A stretch of DNA of 64,000 nt from Ricinus communis (GCF_019578655.1 NC_063257.1:14694001-14758000); one strand, 5' to 3'. Shown: positions 35,061-47,485, numbered from the stretch's first letter. Notes: generated by a model from the sequence alone, not told the origin. Numbers and translations are program-made.

Positions 35061-38000
35061 ATATGCCTAAGGGTTGAGTTGGTCCATTCCGTCGGTAGAT
35101 TCATATCAGTTCAAGTTTAATGGATAGTGAACCTTAACCGAGTTTTCTTTCTTATAAATTAAGACCGATTCGTAATTATATGAATTTTTCAGAAACTTAA
35201 AAAAATGCTAAAAATATTATTTTACTACCAAATTTTTTCTTTCAAAAATACTATATGTTTAAATTTATTTAAAAAATAATGGTGATATATATTAGATATA
35301 CTTTTTTTTTTCAAAATAATATATGTTTTTATCAATTTTGGGTATATATTTTTATAAGTCTTATGGTATTCAATTGGTGATAGATGTTTAGTATATGTTT
35401 GGTATTCATTCGATAATATTTGATATACATGATTAGTATCGAGAACTAGTATCTGAAACTATTTTTTGATATCCATTTTATTTATTTTAGTATTACGAAG
35501 TAACTGCAAATTGTACGTATTCCATAGCTTTATAGCTTTAAGGAAGAATTGATTAAGAAGAGAGAAAATTTAAGTGAAAAAGATTAGAAATGGTGCAATT
35601 ATTAAGGAGAATTTAAGATAACGTAGAGAAATAAAAGTGTGATTTGTTTGAAAGAGAAATCAAAAATGAAAAGAAGGAATGAAAAGGAAAAAGAAGGCCC
35701 GAGTAACAGTAGAAAAGAAATAAAAAGAAATAAAAAAGGTAAAAATAAAATAGACGTACTGTATAAATGAAGAAAAAGAAACAAGCATCGTATAAAAGAT
35801 ATCTTTTATAAAAGCAGTATATAATATAATTTTCTTTAAATTAAAAGAGAAAATTATACAAAATATTGACTTTTTTGAAACAATATTATTTATATGATGA
35901 AATTTTTTTCTTTTCAAATATACACAACTCATATTTAAAAAATAATACTATAAACTTTTCTTTTATTTTTTTAGGGGTTGTATGGAAGGAAGCTCTTTTT
36001 ATTTATCTCTTTTTCGTTATGATATTATTCCTCTTTTTCTACACATTACCACTCTTCTTATTTTTCTAATTTATTCTCTGCATGTGTGAAAAAGATAAGA
36101 AGAATGAAGGTTAAGATAAATAGAACACCCTTATTTTCTTTAATCTATACATACAATAGTCTCTATATTCATTTAATGAAGTTTGTATCTTTGAGCATAG
36201 GTGTGCCATGAGGGATAAGTGCCTTTTCAAATCATTCTAACTATGGAAATGTAAACCATGGCGTTTTTTAAAGCATTTAGAGGGGATAAAAATTTTCAGG
36301 TTTATTATACACTTTTTGAAATTAGATGATAATAAATAAGGCAAATATATTTTATAATTGAATTTAGGATACAATAAGTGTTTAATTCTCTTGTTAATAT
36401 GAGCTTTTTACTAACTTGAAAGGAATTTATAAGTTTTTAATTTGTTAATGGTAGAAAAAAAAATATTAGATTCTTTTGATTTGTCGTTAATTGTGTTTTT
36501 AGAATGTCAAATTTTAGTAATTTAATAAGAAGTGTAGTGATTTACCCTTCTAATATTGAAAAATTAGAGAAATAGATTATGCAACTGATATTTGAACATG
36601 CACCTAAGGTCCTTGATGAATTTCCTAAATAATATTTTTTTTCTTTTAATGTGATGGTGTTAATGGGTGTGGTGCTGATGGGTTTGATATTAAATCTGAA
36701 AAGTATACATATACTATATACATACACAACAGATACTAAAATATGTATATAGATATTATTTTCATATAATTTTAAGAAGAGAAAATTTTGTTTGTGATTT
36801 TGTTATTTTGATATACTAGAAACTTTAATATGTAGTGGTGTAGATATCATTGTTTCATTTTCAATTCTATTTTTCCAAAGTATATAGTAAAGAATGAAAA
36901 TGAATTTATACACGATCAAAGAAAAAGTAAGTGAGTTATTATATAACTATTAAAGAAAGAAGATGTCACAGAGTATTAATTCAAGACCTACTAACTAGTT
37001 ATTCAATTTAATTCAATTTTTTTATTGTAATAGTGTTATCTATATAAGAACATGCAATGAAATCATTATTTAAGCTGGTTAATAAATTTGATTAAATGAG
37101 ATTATATTTTGCACTGGTGATATTTAATAATATGTTGTTTTAAGAAATTAGTGAAATTTTTTTAATAATAGCCAAATTTATAGGTGCATAGATACTAAAG
37201 TTATAAAACATAAAATAAAAAATAATTTCAAATACTATTTATATACTATATATATATACCAAATATATATGAAAAATATACCACAATCTATGAAATGTAT
37301 ACTTTTTGCTGTAAATTTTACTTGAATCTAAAGATGCAAAAATAGTAAGTACGCTATATAAGGAATATATTAAAATAAATTGAATATATTCCATTATATG
37401 GCATGAATACTGGTATTATATCCATTACTAATAAATTGAAATTTTGATTAAAAGTTACCTAACATATATTCTTTATCCCAGTATATAATAAAATAAATAT
37501 AATGTATACTATTTTTTAAGAGTCAACTTTTTATTTTTATAAATTTGCAATTTATATAATTAAAATAATTGTAGATACCAAATATATAGTTAATCTATAC
37601 TATATTTTGTTGAGCGTATACCATTTGTTATTACTTTTAGTCTCTTTTTAAAATGTGTACATATTTGAAGAATACTATAAATATATGCAACATATACTAA
37701 AATAAGTATAATGTATATTAATTTTTGAAATATAATTTTCTATATTTGATATATATATATATATATATATGTATAGTATTTTCATATATCAAATATATAT
37801 TCAATGTATTTCATATTTTGTAGGATGAATCTCATTTGCAACTATTTTTTTTAATTATATTATACTGTAAAAAAATATTTAATAATTTCATTGAAATATA
37901 AAAAAATAAAATGATTGTCATAATAATATTTTTTTAATTTCTTAATAATAGTGAGTGTTATTATATATAAACCTTAACCAAATCAATTAATTAAAAACTG

Positions 38001-38940
38001 GTATTATATCTTTGCTACTGAAAAATGGTTTTAAGAAATTAGAATATTTTGATTAAATAAAATAGAAATTGTGATTAACATATACTCAATATATACCTAA
38101 CATATACTTTTTACTGTACATTTATAAAAAAATTGAGTTATATGTAAAATAAATTATATCATTAAAAAAATTTAGCCTAATGTAAATTCAATTTGTAACT
38201 TAATATTAATGATTTTTAATATTTTTTAAAAAGAATTCTAACTTTTGTTAACATATACCATTTGTATATAAAGGTATACCATGTTTTGTATTTTTGCAAA
38301 AAATATACACCAATTTTTTGGATTTTATTTTATTTCAAACTTTTAGATTTGATCTTTAAAAATCAATAAAAAAATACTTTAAACTAGTAAAAACCTCCTT
38401 TAATAGTCCGATTTATCAAATTTCACTCTATATCGATAAAATAAAATAAAAAATCTGTTGAAATAAATTTTGTTTTTATTAATAATCAGATTTCTTTGAA
38501 AGAATAAAACACCTATTTATTTTCAAATTTTTTACATATAATAGTCGATTTTAGTTTGGAATTGATTGGAAAAATAATATGAATATGATATAATACTTTT
38601 ATATCATTATTTGAAAGAAATCGTTAGAGTATAAGCATAACTTGGTGTAGTTTTGGTTTCTATACAAAACACGGTATAAAATGATATTTTAGAAGCTAAA
38701 TACAGTATTTTTGAAAGAATTCTAAACATGGACTAATATATTTTATTATTTTTTGGTTACTTTTGAAAATTCTCCAAATTAAAACAGTCGATTAAGATTG
38801 GCTCATAACTTGATCGGGCCAGTTTTGAGCCAGTTCATGGTTAAACTGGCCTTTCGGCCGGTTCTGCTAGCAATAATGAAGTCATAATAAGCAAGCCCAG
38901 CTATTAATTTCATGTGGCTGCTTTCAAAGTCAATAGCAGA
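35061..38940. other. AT-rich intergenic DNA with scattered ATATAC words
   Basis: About 3.9 kb is non-coding at roughly 80% A+T. Words such as CATATAC, AATATATACC and GGTATTATATC recur at irregular spacing (about 35290-35440, 37240-37320, 37390-37800 and 37990-38330). A (TA)n run lies at 37747-37770. The frames listed here are compositional. No gene is seen. Confidence 0.6.
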
Positions 38941-38948
38941 AAATCTCA

Positions 38949-38954
38949 CACGTG
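38949..38954. promoter_or_regulatory. G-box CACGTG upstream of the LBD gene
   Basis: The palindrome CACGTG lies about 345 bp upstream of the start codon. G-boxes bind bZIP and bHLH factors. Whether this one is used is unknown. Confidence 0.35.
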
Positions 38955-38993
38955 AGCAAGCTAGCCATTGTCAATGCTGGCATTCTCTCTCTC

Positions 38994-39001
38994 TCTCTCT
39001 C
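38994..39001 (+). repeat. (TC)n tract in the LBD leader/promoter region
   Basis: A short TC run starts a pyrimidine-rich stretch that continues to about 39270. Such tracts are typical of plant core promoters and 5' leaders. No clear TATA box is seen. Confidence 0.6.
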
Positions 39002-39288
39002 CTCTTTCTTCAAACTCATCTTCCAACAAGCTAACCCTCCTCCTCAAGCATTAACTACTACTATAATAATCACTTAATCATCAGAATATTTGCTTCATTT
39101 TTTCCCTCTCTTAATTATTACTCTTTTTTGTTTTCTGTTTCTTTCATAAAAAACATTTGACCTACTTTCCTAATATCCTTGCCCTTTAAGCACCCACTTA
39201 ATTTCTCTCTATTTTCCTCCTTTTCTTCTCCTTTTTGATTCCCTCTGTCTCTGCTAGATCTCCTCCTTGATCTGGACAACCAACTAGC

Positions 39289-39427
39289 ATGCCTGAATGT
39301 CCACAGACAGGTAAAGAAATTTACCCACCAAAGAATTGGAAATGCTCTTTTCAGTCCTCTCTAAATGGAGAATTACTTTTTTTTTTTTTCTTTTGTTGTT
39401 TTATCAGGGACAGATTTGATGAGATAG
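39289..39427 (+). promoter_or_regulatory. Upstream ATG overlapping the LBD start (uORF)
   Basis: An ATG at 39289, eight bases before the LBD start, has A at -3, whereas the LBD ATG has T at -3 and T at +4. After splicing of intron 1 it would give a 13-residue peptide ending at a TAG in exon 2. It could reduce translation of the main frame by capturing ribosomes, unless the transcript starts between the two ATGs. Confidence 0.4.
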
Positions 39428-40238
39428 GAAAGAATTTCAACAGAGAGATATCTGATCCTGATGCATCGCCTCCAATGGGAAGGAGACATGCATTAACCCC
39501 ACCTCCTGGTTTTCTGAACACTGTTACACCTTGCGCTGCTTGTAAACTCTTAAGAAGAAGGTGTGCTGAAGAGTGTCCTTTCTCTCCATATTTTTCTCCT
39601 CATGAACCCCGCAAATTTGCTGCTGTCCACAAAGTCTTTGGTGCAAGCAATGTCTCCAAGATGCTAATGGTATAACAATAACCTAATCCTATTTAATAAT
39701 GTTTCTATTATTATTATTTTTCTGAAGTCTGCTTCTTGTTCTTGATGAAGTAGGCAATTATTTCTATTTTTTTCCCTTTATTTCTTAAATATAATTTCTG
39801 GGTTATATGTAGGAGGTGCCTGATAGTCAAAGAGCAGATACAGCAAATAGTCTAGTTTATGAAGCAAATTTGAGAATAAGAGATCCAGTGTATGGCTGCA
39901 TGGGTGCAATTTCAGCTTTACAACAACAAATTCAATCATTGCAAGCAGAACTCACTGCAGTAAGATCTGAGATAATCAAATACAAGTATAGAGAAGCTAC
40001 TAGTAACTTCTTCCCCTCCACTGCTCATGATGCATTAGTTTCTTCTGGGTCATTGTTATCCATTACTGCTGAACCATCAAAACCTACTCTCACTCATCCG
40101 CCTCCACCTCCTCCACCGCCACCGACATCACCACCGGCACCACCTCCTTCTACTCTTGTTTCTTCATCTTCTATATCTACTCTATACACACCATCACCTT
40201 CCTCAATGGGTTACAGCTCCATTAATTTCCAGTGTTGA
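39297..40238 (+). CDS. LBD15: LBD15-like LOB-domain transcription factor (233 aa; exons 39297-39310, 39408-39669, 39813-40238)
   Basis: This is a plant-specific nuclear DNA-binding protein of class I LBD type; this subgroup is linked to vascular and organ-boundary development. The LOB domain shows the zinc block C47-x2-C50-x6-C57-x3-C61 (CAACKLLRRRC), the GAS block from residue 75 (FAAVHKVFGAS), the DPVYGC signature at 116-121, and a coiled coil with Leu128, Leu135, Leu139 and Ile146. The C-terminus is Ser-rich with a nine-proline run. Exon 1 has only 14 coding bases. Joining GACAG to GGACAG after a GTAAAG...TATCAG intron gives an N-terminus MSTDRDRFDEIGK, which matches the LBD15 subgroup. 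Intron 2 (39670-39812) splits between MLM and EVP at the position usual for LBD genes. The ATG at 39289 is out of frame after splicing. The gene appears intact, and total length is normal. The symbol is by subgroup resemblance. Confidence 0.85.
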
Positions 40239-40960
40239 TGTTCCATATTTTGATTAATTTAATAGAGACCATAGTTTTTATGACTCGTTAATTTCCATGT
40301 CAAAAGTTTTTAAAAGTTAGAGGAGCATGGCCACCCTCACCCCTTGTTATCTCCGTCACCGAGCCCAAAACCGATTCCGCATCATGTTTCAAAGGCTTGA
40401 AGCTTTCCATATTGTGTCTATACTACTGAATTGGTTTAGTTCTTGCTTAATAATTTTTCTACTATTATTCCAAAAAGAAGGGCGACCGACTACTTTCATA
40501 TTTTTGCATCCATTATTTGCTGTGTCGAAACATTAAATTTTTCTTAGTTTTCTTCATATATTTGACTGCTTCCTTCAATGTTGACTATTACTTGAAAGAA
40601 TGCAAGTGAAATTGATAATTGAATTAGGAATTAGCTAGACATCTGAGTTTTACCTATTTATAATACTTTTATTTGTAATTTAATTTTTTAATTTATGGAA
40701 GATCCAATTAGACGTGGACCACAGAATAAAGGTTAATTATTCCCTTATATTTATTATAAAGGAAAAACTCATATAGCATGAAAAAGAAAATACAAACTCA
40801 AAATCTCTTATCTCAAATGTGATTTCTTATTTAATTTAATAGATATTTTAAAATATAATTTTATATATCTTTTAAACTTTTGATTCAACTTAGCAGATAA
40901 GTGCTTTATATCTTTTAGTAATATTTAACATGTACATGGCAATATCCACATAGATGTTGG
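40239..40960. other. LBD 3' UTR and intergenic DNA
   Basis: The 3' UTR probably occupies the first 200-400 bp. The frame at 40327-40536 begins in this region, has no recognisable domain and is not counted as a gene. Confidence 0.5.
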
Positions 40961-41505
40961 CAGGGGTGGCTCAACATCTGTGGAGACCTTAGGCAAGTCA
41001 TTAAAAATGAGAATCTTTTTAATTTTTAAAATAAAAAATAAATTAACGTATTCAATATAAGATAATAAATTACTAAAAAAGGAGTGTGATTTCTGACAAT
41101 TAAAAAAACACATTATGAAATTTTATTAAAAAAATTGAGATTCTTTAAAAGAATTTGAATTATTTAGCAAAAATAAGTAAAAAGGACAAAAAGCTATGTA
41201 ATGTTGCTATTTATTGAGGAAAATATATAACAAAACTAGTAGAGTTGATTACAATGTTATTATCACTAGCGTTGATTTCTAGTATATCAATCTATTATAT
41301 TTTCAATTTTAATTTTATCAACTAATTTTTTTCATATTCCTATTTAGTTTTATTAATTTATATTTTTAAAATTTTAGATTTTCTCTCAACTTTATTTTAA
41401 TAAAAATACTTTTTAATTTCTAAATTATAATATATAGATAAAAAATATTCATAATTGAGGGGTCTTAAACAGTTGCTTTAGTGCTTATGTCATTGAGTTG
41501 TCTTT
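40961..41505 (+). mobile_element. Non-autonomous hAT-derived element
   Basis: The left end is CAGGGGTGGCTCAACATCTG followed by GGAGACCTTAGGCAA. The right end carries GAGGGGTCTTAAACAGTTGC and closes with CATTGAGTTGTCTTTA. Allowing C-to-T decay, its complement matches the left terminus. This layout is that of widespread hAT MITEs with CAGGGCCGGCTC-like ends. Flanks GATGTTGG and AGTGTTGA differ only by three transitions, plausible remains of an 8-bp target duplication. The middle is AT-rich and non-coding. Confidence 0.5.
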
Positions 41506-42700
41506 AGTGTTGAATAAAATTAAATATAACAATATTTAAATAATATGAAATAAATTATTTAATATATATCTATTAAAGTATATTAAAATCTTATGTTGCC
41601 TAACAATGTTTAAGTTTTTACGTGGCAATATACGTGGACATGCCGTGTAAAAAGATATCTAAATATTATACAAAACACAAATTAAAATTATATTAAATTG
41701 CATCAAAATTTGACTGAAACGGATGGAGTTTAAATTTTAAATATTAATGTGGGGAATTAATTATAAGAATGGCAATTTGATGGACTTTGGTGTATTTATC
41801 AAATGTGCACGTGTGTGTGGCCAATAATAAATGAATATAACCGTTGACTGAGCCTTTTAGTGTCCATTTACATATTTGTCTGTGCCATTAAAGACCCTGA
41901 GTCAGCTTGTTTTGAGGAACTTGGCTTGGTGAGGGAGACAAAACGTATCCTATGTAAAGTTGGAAACATTGAATTGAGACTGCGCTCAAGCTATTGCCTC
42001 CTTTCTTTTCCAATCACCCTTTCCCTTTTCTTTTTGGAAATAATTAGTTTCCTAGAAATTAATAAATAATTTTACAAAAACTATTTGACATGTTCGCTAG
42101 AATAAGTGATATCAACTTCAGTTTAACCAATGTAAATGTAACATCATAAAATATATTATATGTCATATAAAATTTATAATTCTATTCAGAAAATAAAATT
42201 TAGGAAAGAATTTCTCCATGTGTATACAATATTGTCCATGTAGATACAAATCAATTAAAAGTTCTTTTTAATACTTATTTACATGTATGATGTATTTTGA
42301 TGTCGTTCTGAATTTCAAATGTTCCTTTCAGTTAGGTTTGTTAATAATTAAGTAAGGTATTACTCACCAACAAAGTTTATATATTCAAATCTAAGATGAA
42401 TTGAATTTGTGAAAATAGCAATTTCATTGTATTTAGACAAACTGAAGGTGGATGCCATGAGATTTTAGTTCGATAATACACATTCTTTTAGTTTTATTTT
42501 TAAATTTGTTACAAGTGGAACTTTAAATGTTAGTAAGATTCCAATTCTCACTTGTTCTCAATAATAGACTTGGAGCTTTACCGCACAAAGAGCTAATGCA
42601 AATTTCATTCATAAAAATCTTCTTAAATATAGCTATATATATATAGTTGAATTTCACATATAAATTAGTGTCATTTAATCCCAAATATTAGTTCTTTAAT
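41506..42700. other. Intergenic DNA, nothing recognised
   Basis: AT-rich DNA without a convincing gene. The 69-codon frame at 41860-42069 starts with ATG but has no recognisable domain or supporting gene structure. Confidence 0.5.
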
Positions 42701-43426
42701 GCAACTTAATGTCAATTTGAGTGCTTTTATGTCCTTTCACCTGTTTTAGGCAGGTAAAAGGAGAAAAAAATAAGTTTTTAAGCCTAATGAGGTTTTTAAT
42801 GAATGGAGATGGTAAGGGGAATGAAAGACGAAGGAAAAGTGATTTTTAGGGAGTCAAGTGATTGACTCGGACCGAGTGAGAAGAAACCTAAAACGGATAT
42901 GGACCAGGTTAAATGAAGTACAGGAACTGAGAGAGGCTACTACCAAATGACACTCCTCGTGTAGAGCCAAAGCCAAATGTGACCGGGTCTTGGTCACCAA
43001 CAGCTAGGACAAATTATTTTTTGACTCATACAAAAACAAGGCAAAATGTGAGCTAGCTCGGGTCAGTCCCATAAATTTCCAATCTAATAAAATACGTTGA
43101 GAATCATTAGGAGGACATATTTATTTCTTATTTTGAGTCATTTAGGGTAAAAGAAGTTACTAACCTAGAGTTTCCTCAAGGCTTGTCAACCCTAACCTTT
43201 GAGGTTTTTGGATGATTCAAGCTGTTGAGAAGGTGATTAAAGCAAGAGAAAGAACTACTTAAGAGTCATAAAAAACTACAGAGCTTGGAACCATCAATTA
43301 GTTTTATCTTTTTCCTTTTTAAGCTCTCGTTTCTCATTTCTTAAGCTTGTAAAGACTTATAGTTTTCTCTTTTCTCGTGTTTGTGTTACTTTATCAATGA
43401 TGAGGAACTAAACTTTTTTGCTAGGC
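42700..43426 (+). mobile_element. Gypsy-type LTR, left part (split by the hAT element)
   Basis: The composition changes at about 42700. The segment has U3/R-like features and runs directly into the hAT terminal repeat. Its continuation resumes at 46772. The pair is recognised as an LTR mainly from the 3' block in the right part. Confidence 0.35.
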
Positions 43427-43625
43427 CATGGCGGAGCTTCAAGTGAATTTTTAGGGGGGGCCAAACATAATGTTGTACAAGAATTTTCAATTGGAAAAAT
43501 CAAATGAAACACATGTACTTCACATTGATTAAGTTCAAATAAAAAATCTTTTATTCAATTATTACAATTGCTTAGTCGATTGTAACAAGAAATATTTCCA
43601 CTCTATAATAATGCCCCAATGTCAT

Positions 43626-45531
43626 TTACTTTTGTTGATGACGTACATGGCCTTGACGTTCTATATAAGAAGCATTTAAATTAGAAAAACCAATGTGATG
43701 TAGTTGGCAAAAAATTTTCACCTGATTAAGAAGATTATCCCAACCATCTTCTCTCAATTTCTGAGTGAGTGTTTTTCTAGTTGTAACTAAATGCATAGCA
43801 TTAACAATGTCTTGAGATTTTTGTTGTAAAGCTTGACAAAAATTATTTGTGACTTCCATTGTTTCTTTCGCCAAATATAAAATGAATACAAATTCGAATA
43901 AAGTCATGAATTTATAAGCAACAACGTCAACATCTCCACGTTGAGTATTAGTGGACCCATCTTCGGTAATTTCTTCAAGAACTGAAGAAGTTGCTACAAA
44001 TATTTGTATTAAGTTACATATATAATAAAAATGAGAACCCCATCTAGTATCTCTAGCCCGTTTGAAAGTAATAACTTGATTTGCCTCTTTCCTTGTTTTA
44101 AGTTAATCGATGTCTAACAGATGTGCAAGTTCAGCAACTTTGGCAGTTTTCAATTCATCATGTCACTTGTAAGAACCATAAATGATATTAATAATAAAAG
44201 ATAAATTTGAAAAGAATTAGTGAACTGATATAACCTCCCTTGAAGCAGCAACTAATGTAAGTTGTAAATTATGAGCAAAAGAATGCACATAGCATGCATA
44301 GAGACAATCATCAAGAATTAATGCTTGCAAGCCATTCCATTCGCCCCGCATATTGCTAATACCATCATACTCCTAATCGCAAATGTTCTGAATATTCAGA
44401 CTATGTCTAGAAAGAGTAGCATACAATTATTTTTGAAGAGTCAATGTGTAGTATCTCTAACATGAATCAAATTAAAAAAGCGTTCTTTTAAGAATCCCTC
44501 TTTGTCAACAAACCTCAAGATAATAGCCATTTGCTCCCATTTGGATTCATGATGTGCCTCATCAATGATCACACAAAATTTTGATTTGCTAATTTTCTCA
44601 CGAATATAGTTTCAAACCTTACTCGAAATGATGTATAAGATCTACTTCTATACATGGCGTGAAGTGTATTTAGAAATAAAAGAAACTTTTTCTAATACCA
44701 CTTTTGCAACTTCATCATTATATGATCACACTAATTCAACCAATTCAAGAAATCTACTTAATTTTTTGACTTTGAGGTTTCATCGTGGCCTCTAAATGCA
44801 TAAGTTTGAAAAGCCAACCACTGAATAACATCAATAGAAGTCCTTAGGCGCAATATATTTCTCAAAATCTCCAATGATGATTCCACCTCAATAACATTAT
44901 CAATGTGTTGAGTTTGGTTCAATAAATCTTCATAGTTTCTCACAACATTATTATGTAGTGAACCTAGATCACTACCGATATGATTAAGAAAAGCATAAAA
45001 TTCCATCATTTACTTTCTTCCAGTTTTTAAATCCTTTTGACTCTGAAGGCATCTACTCTTAGGTGTCCACTTGCTTTTCTTATTGAATAGATAACATGAC
45101 AAGCAATATGTAATTTATCTTTCTTTAGGATACTTCAACCAAGAAGGAAATATGTTAAACCAACTAGCTAAAAATCTATGCGGATGTTTTTCTGAACCAA
45201 AAATAGGATAGTTTTCAAGATGAAGTTGATATGGTTCTATTTTCAATTACGCCTTACTTACTTCATCTTTTTTATTTGTATTGAACTCCCAAATTTGAGA
45301 ATGCAATCCTGGATCATGTTCTAAAAGACTAACGTCAAAGTCTTTAGATTTAATCTTCTCATATGTAAAAGGATGATCTTTAGATTCAACCCATTCTTTT
45401 TGAATTTCTAATTGGTTTTCCTTTTCAACTGAAGAATTATAAATTGAAGTTAAAGGTGAAGGTGTTGAAATTTCAAGATCATCAATATTTTTCTTCTTGA
45501 AAAATGAATCAATAGTTTTTAGCTTAACCAT
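43626..45531 (-). pseudogene. hAT transposase, DUF4371/TTF-type, broken
   Basis: It starts at the minus-strand ATG 45531 (MVKLKTIDSFFKKKN), the usual beginning of this family. It continues with DHPFTYEKIKSKDFDVSLLEHDPGLHSQIWEF in shorter matches; WLAFQTYAFRGHDE (44840-44780); FCVIIDEAHHESKWEQMAI and LRFVDKEGF (about 44590-44510); RWGSHF (about 44040); and SSVLEEITEDG (about 43970). The family's catalytic core spans these parts. At least five phase changes or stops interrupt it, and the C-terminal hAT dimerisation domain is missing before the left terminal repeat. The enzyme would cut and paste the transposon; this copy cannot. Confidence 0.75.
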
Positions 45532-45550
45532 TATGGAACTTGAAACACTC

Positions 45551-46124
45551 TGGTGAAAAATAGTGTCGAATGTGCCATATGTAGAGGTACACGAATTGTA
45601 GTAATTAATACACCTTGAATTGACTTCTAAACCATATTTTTTTTTAATTTCTAAGGTCCCTTGACAGTTTTCTTAGATCCTCAAGAAACACCACAAGAAA
45701 TTAAATGAATAACCATAAATAGTTTGCTGAAAATTAAAATATTTGCAGAGGATTTGTGCTTGAGTATTTAAGAATCGCAGTGTAGTAGTTGTTCTTGTTG
45801 TTGATTGTTGATGCTGGGATCCATCTCTCTTGGCGCTTCTGCTTTTTATAGAGAGTCTCAAGTTTCATATTTCTTGGAGAGCTTCTGCCTTTTGTGCCAT
45901 AGAGCCTCATTATCTCCTTCTACTTGAGGAGTAGGGATAACTGCCATGTAACTCCTCCCACTACTTCTTCACGTGTGTGTTTTAGCCGTTTACTCTTTAA
46001 TTACTAACTAACTAACTAATTAATTAATTAATTAATAATTTTACTTAGATTAATGATTATGGGCTTTCGGCCTTTGGGCTTTCTATTTTAGTTCTTTGGC
46101 CTAGAATTATTTATAGGTCCAACA
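45551..46124 (-). mobile_element. 574-bp solo LTR with perfect 5-bp target duplication
   Basis: On the minus strand it begins TGTTGGACC and ends TTTTTCACCA. It is flanked by CACTC on both sides (45546-45550 and 46125-46129). A TATA-like CTCTATAAAAAG lies at about 45844-45855 on the minus strand. TGTTGG...CA ends, short length and a 5-bp duplication suggest a Ty1/copia LTR that has lost its interior by LTR-LTR recombination. The frame at 45673-45861 is incidental. Confidence 0.85.
46003..46037. repeat. (TAAC)n/(TAAT)n microsatellite in the solo LTR
   Basis: Four ACTA/ACTAACTA units pass into six TTAA units. It is a simple tetranucleotide repeat. Confidence 0.85.
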
Positions 46125-46771
46125 CACTCAAATTGCTAATATATTAGATGAAATACTTCTATATTAAGCAAATACTTAAAATAAATTCATACAAAAAAAT
46201 GGCAATCAAATCAATATCATTGTATCAATTTTTTTTTTTTAATATTAGCACAAACACAACACAAAATAAAAGAGATAACACATCAACACAAGTACACAAC
46301 ACAATACTGTATATATCAGTAGTCTCGAGAATGAATCAGGAGAAAAACATCCACAAAACATATAATAATTTTGCTCTTACAAACCATATAAATATTCTTA
46401 AAAAATAAAAAAGAGGTTGACATACCTTTCAAGAGAACTAAGAAAAGTAGAAAATCTAAATTAAAAGACCAATAAATTTTTGCCGACTACCGCACTTTTC
46501 TTTCAAGAGATTCTTTTTATCTCCACCAAGAAAATTCAGAAGTCCTCATTCTTCTTGGCTCCTTGCCCACTCTTTTCCAAGAGACTAGATATTTGCTTCT
46601 TCTTTTTTCTATCTTACTAGTGTCGCATTCTGCTTGCCCTTGCCTAACAAGTTTGTTATTTAAGTTAGGCTATTGACATTTCTTTTTTTTTTTTTTGAAA
46701 AAGAGCACTCTATTGATTTTTTTAAAAACCTTTGGTGGTCCATGGCCCCACAATACCCCTATAATCCACCC

Positions 46772-47485
46772 CTAGGGCTATATAATGTAGCTTCACAAAT
46801 ATTGAGTTTTGTATTTGAGTTTAATTAATTAAAACTTTTTGGTGTTTATAATTTAGCTTCATTGTTTTAATTGCATTTTCTGATTGTTTGGCCAACAATT
46901 ACGGAATAATTTAAGCTTATATCCTTAGTTAAGAGACTTGCATGCAAAGTATTTGAGAAAATGCTCATCTTAGAAGTTTAAAAAGATAGATATCTTAATA
47001 CCTCTAAGCGTCACCCTTATTATCCATCTTTACTTAATTGAACTATTATGATTAATGGAAATGTGAGTATCAATAAAAAGGATAGATGAGAGTTTCTCAT
47101 TGAATGAGTGATTCCTTTTATAACCAAAGGTTAGTAATTGACCATTTAAAGATAAAGATCAATTGAAAAATAGTTTAGGTGGTGAAACGTAGACTTTAAC
47201 CTAATTTGATTGACCCTTTCAAACTCAATATGATCTTAGTGAAGTCAAATGTCCTAGAATTCAAACTCTACTTGAATCCATCCTTTACATTCAAAGTTTT
47301 GCGATACTTTTAGTTTGGATTAATTGAATCTAGAGTTAGTATACACAATAATTCTTTGAATCTAATTTCGATTCTTATATATTAGTTAGCTAATCAATTT
47401 AGGCATTCATTACTCAATCTTTGTGGAACGATAATCACTCACTCTTTATTACTTATGACCGACTCATGCACTTGCTATTTAGCCC
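46772..47485 (+). mobile_element. Gypsy-type LTR, right part (split by the hAT element)
   Basis: The continuation of 42700-43426. Near its end, TTTGTGGAACGATAATCACT, TTTATTACTTATGACCGACT and CATGCACTTGC appear in order. This is the 3' block of gypsy/Athila-like LTRs, also seen at 15385-15435. Confidence 0.5.

Larger units (their letters stand above)
43427..46771 (-). mobile_element. hAT transposon (ZMYM1/TTF-type transposase), inactive
   Basis: The left terminus is CATGGCGGAGCTTCAAG. The right terminus, complemented, is GGGGTGGATTAT; both derive from a CAGGGGCGGA-type hAT end. Flanking CTAGGCCA (43421-43428) and CTAGGGCT (46772-46779) agree at six of eight positions, compatible with an eroded 8-bp duplication that slightly overlaps the terminus. 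The coding strand is minus. A solo LTR (45551-46124) is inserted just upstream of the transposase start. Confidence 0.7.

Noticed and set aside
39289..39475. LBD protein starting MPECPQTG and reading through to the LOB domain
   Set aside because: This reads through a GT-AG intron with a poly-T tract; the spliced frame from 39297 gives a subgroup-typical N-terminus instead.
40327..40536. 69-codon ORF just after the LBD gene
   Set aside because: It lies in the probable 3' UTR/intergenic DNA, has no recognisable domain and no gene structure.
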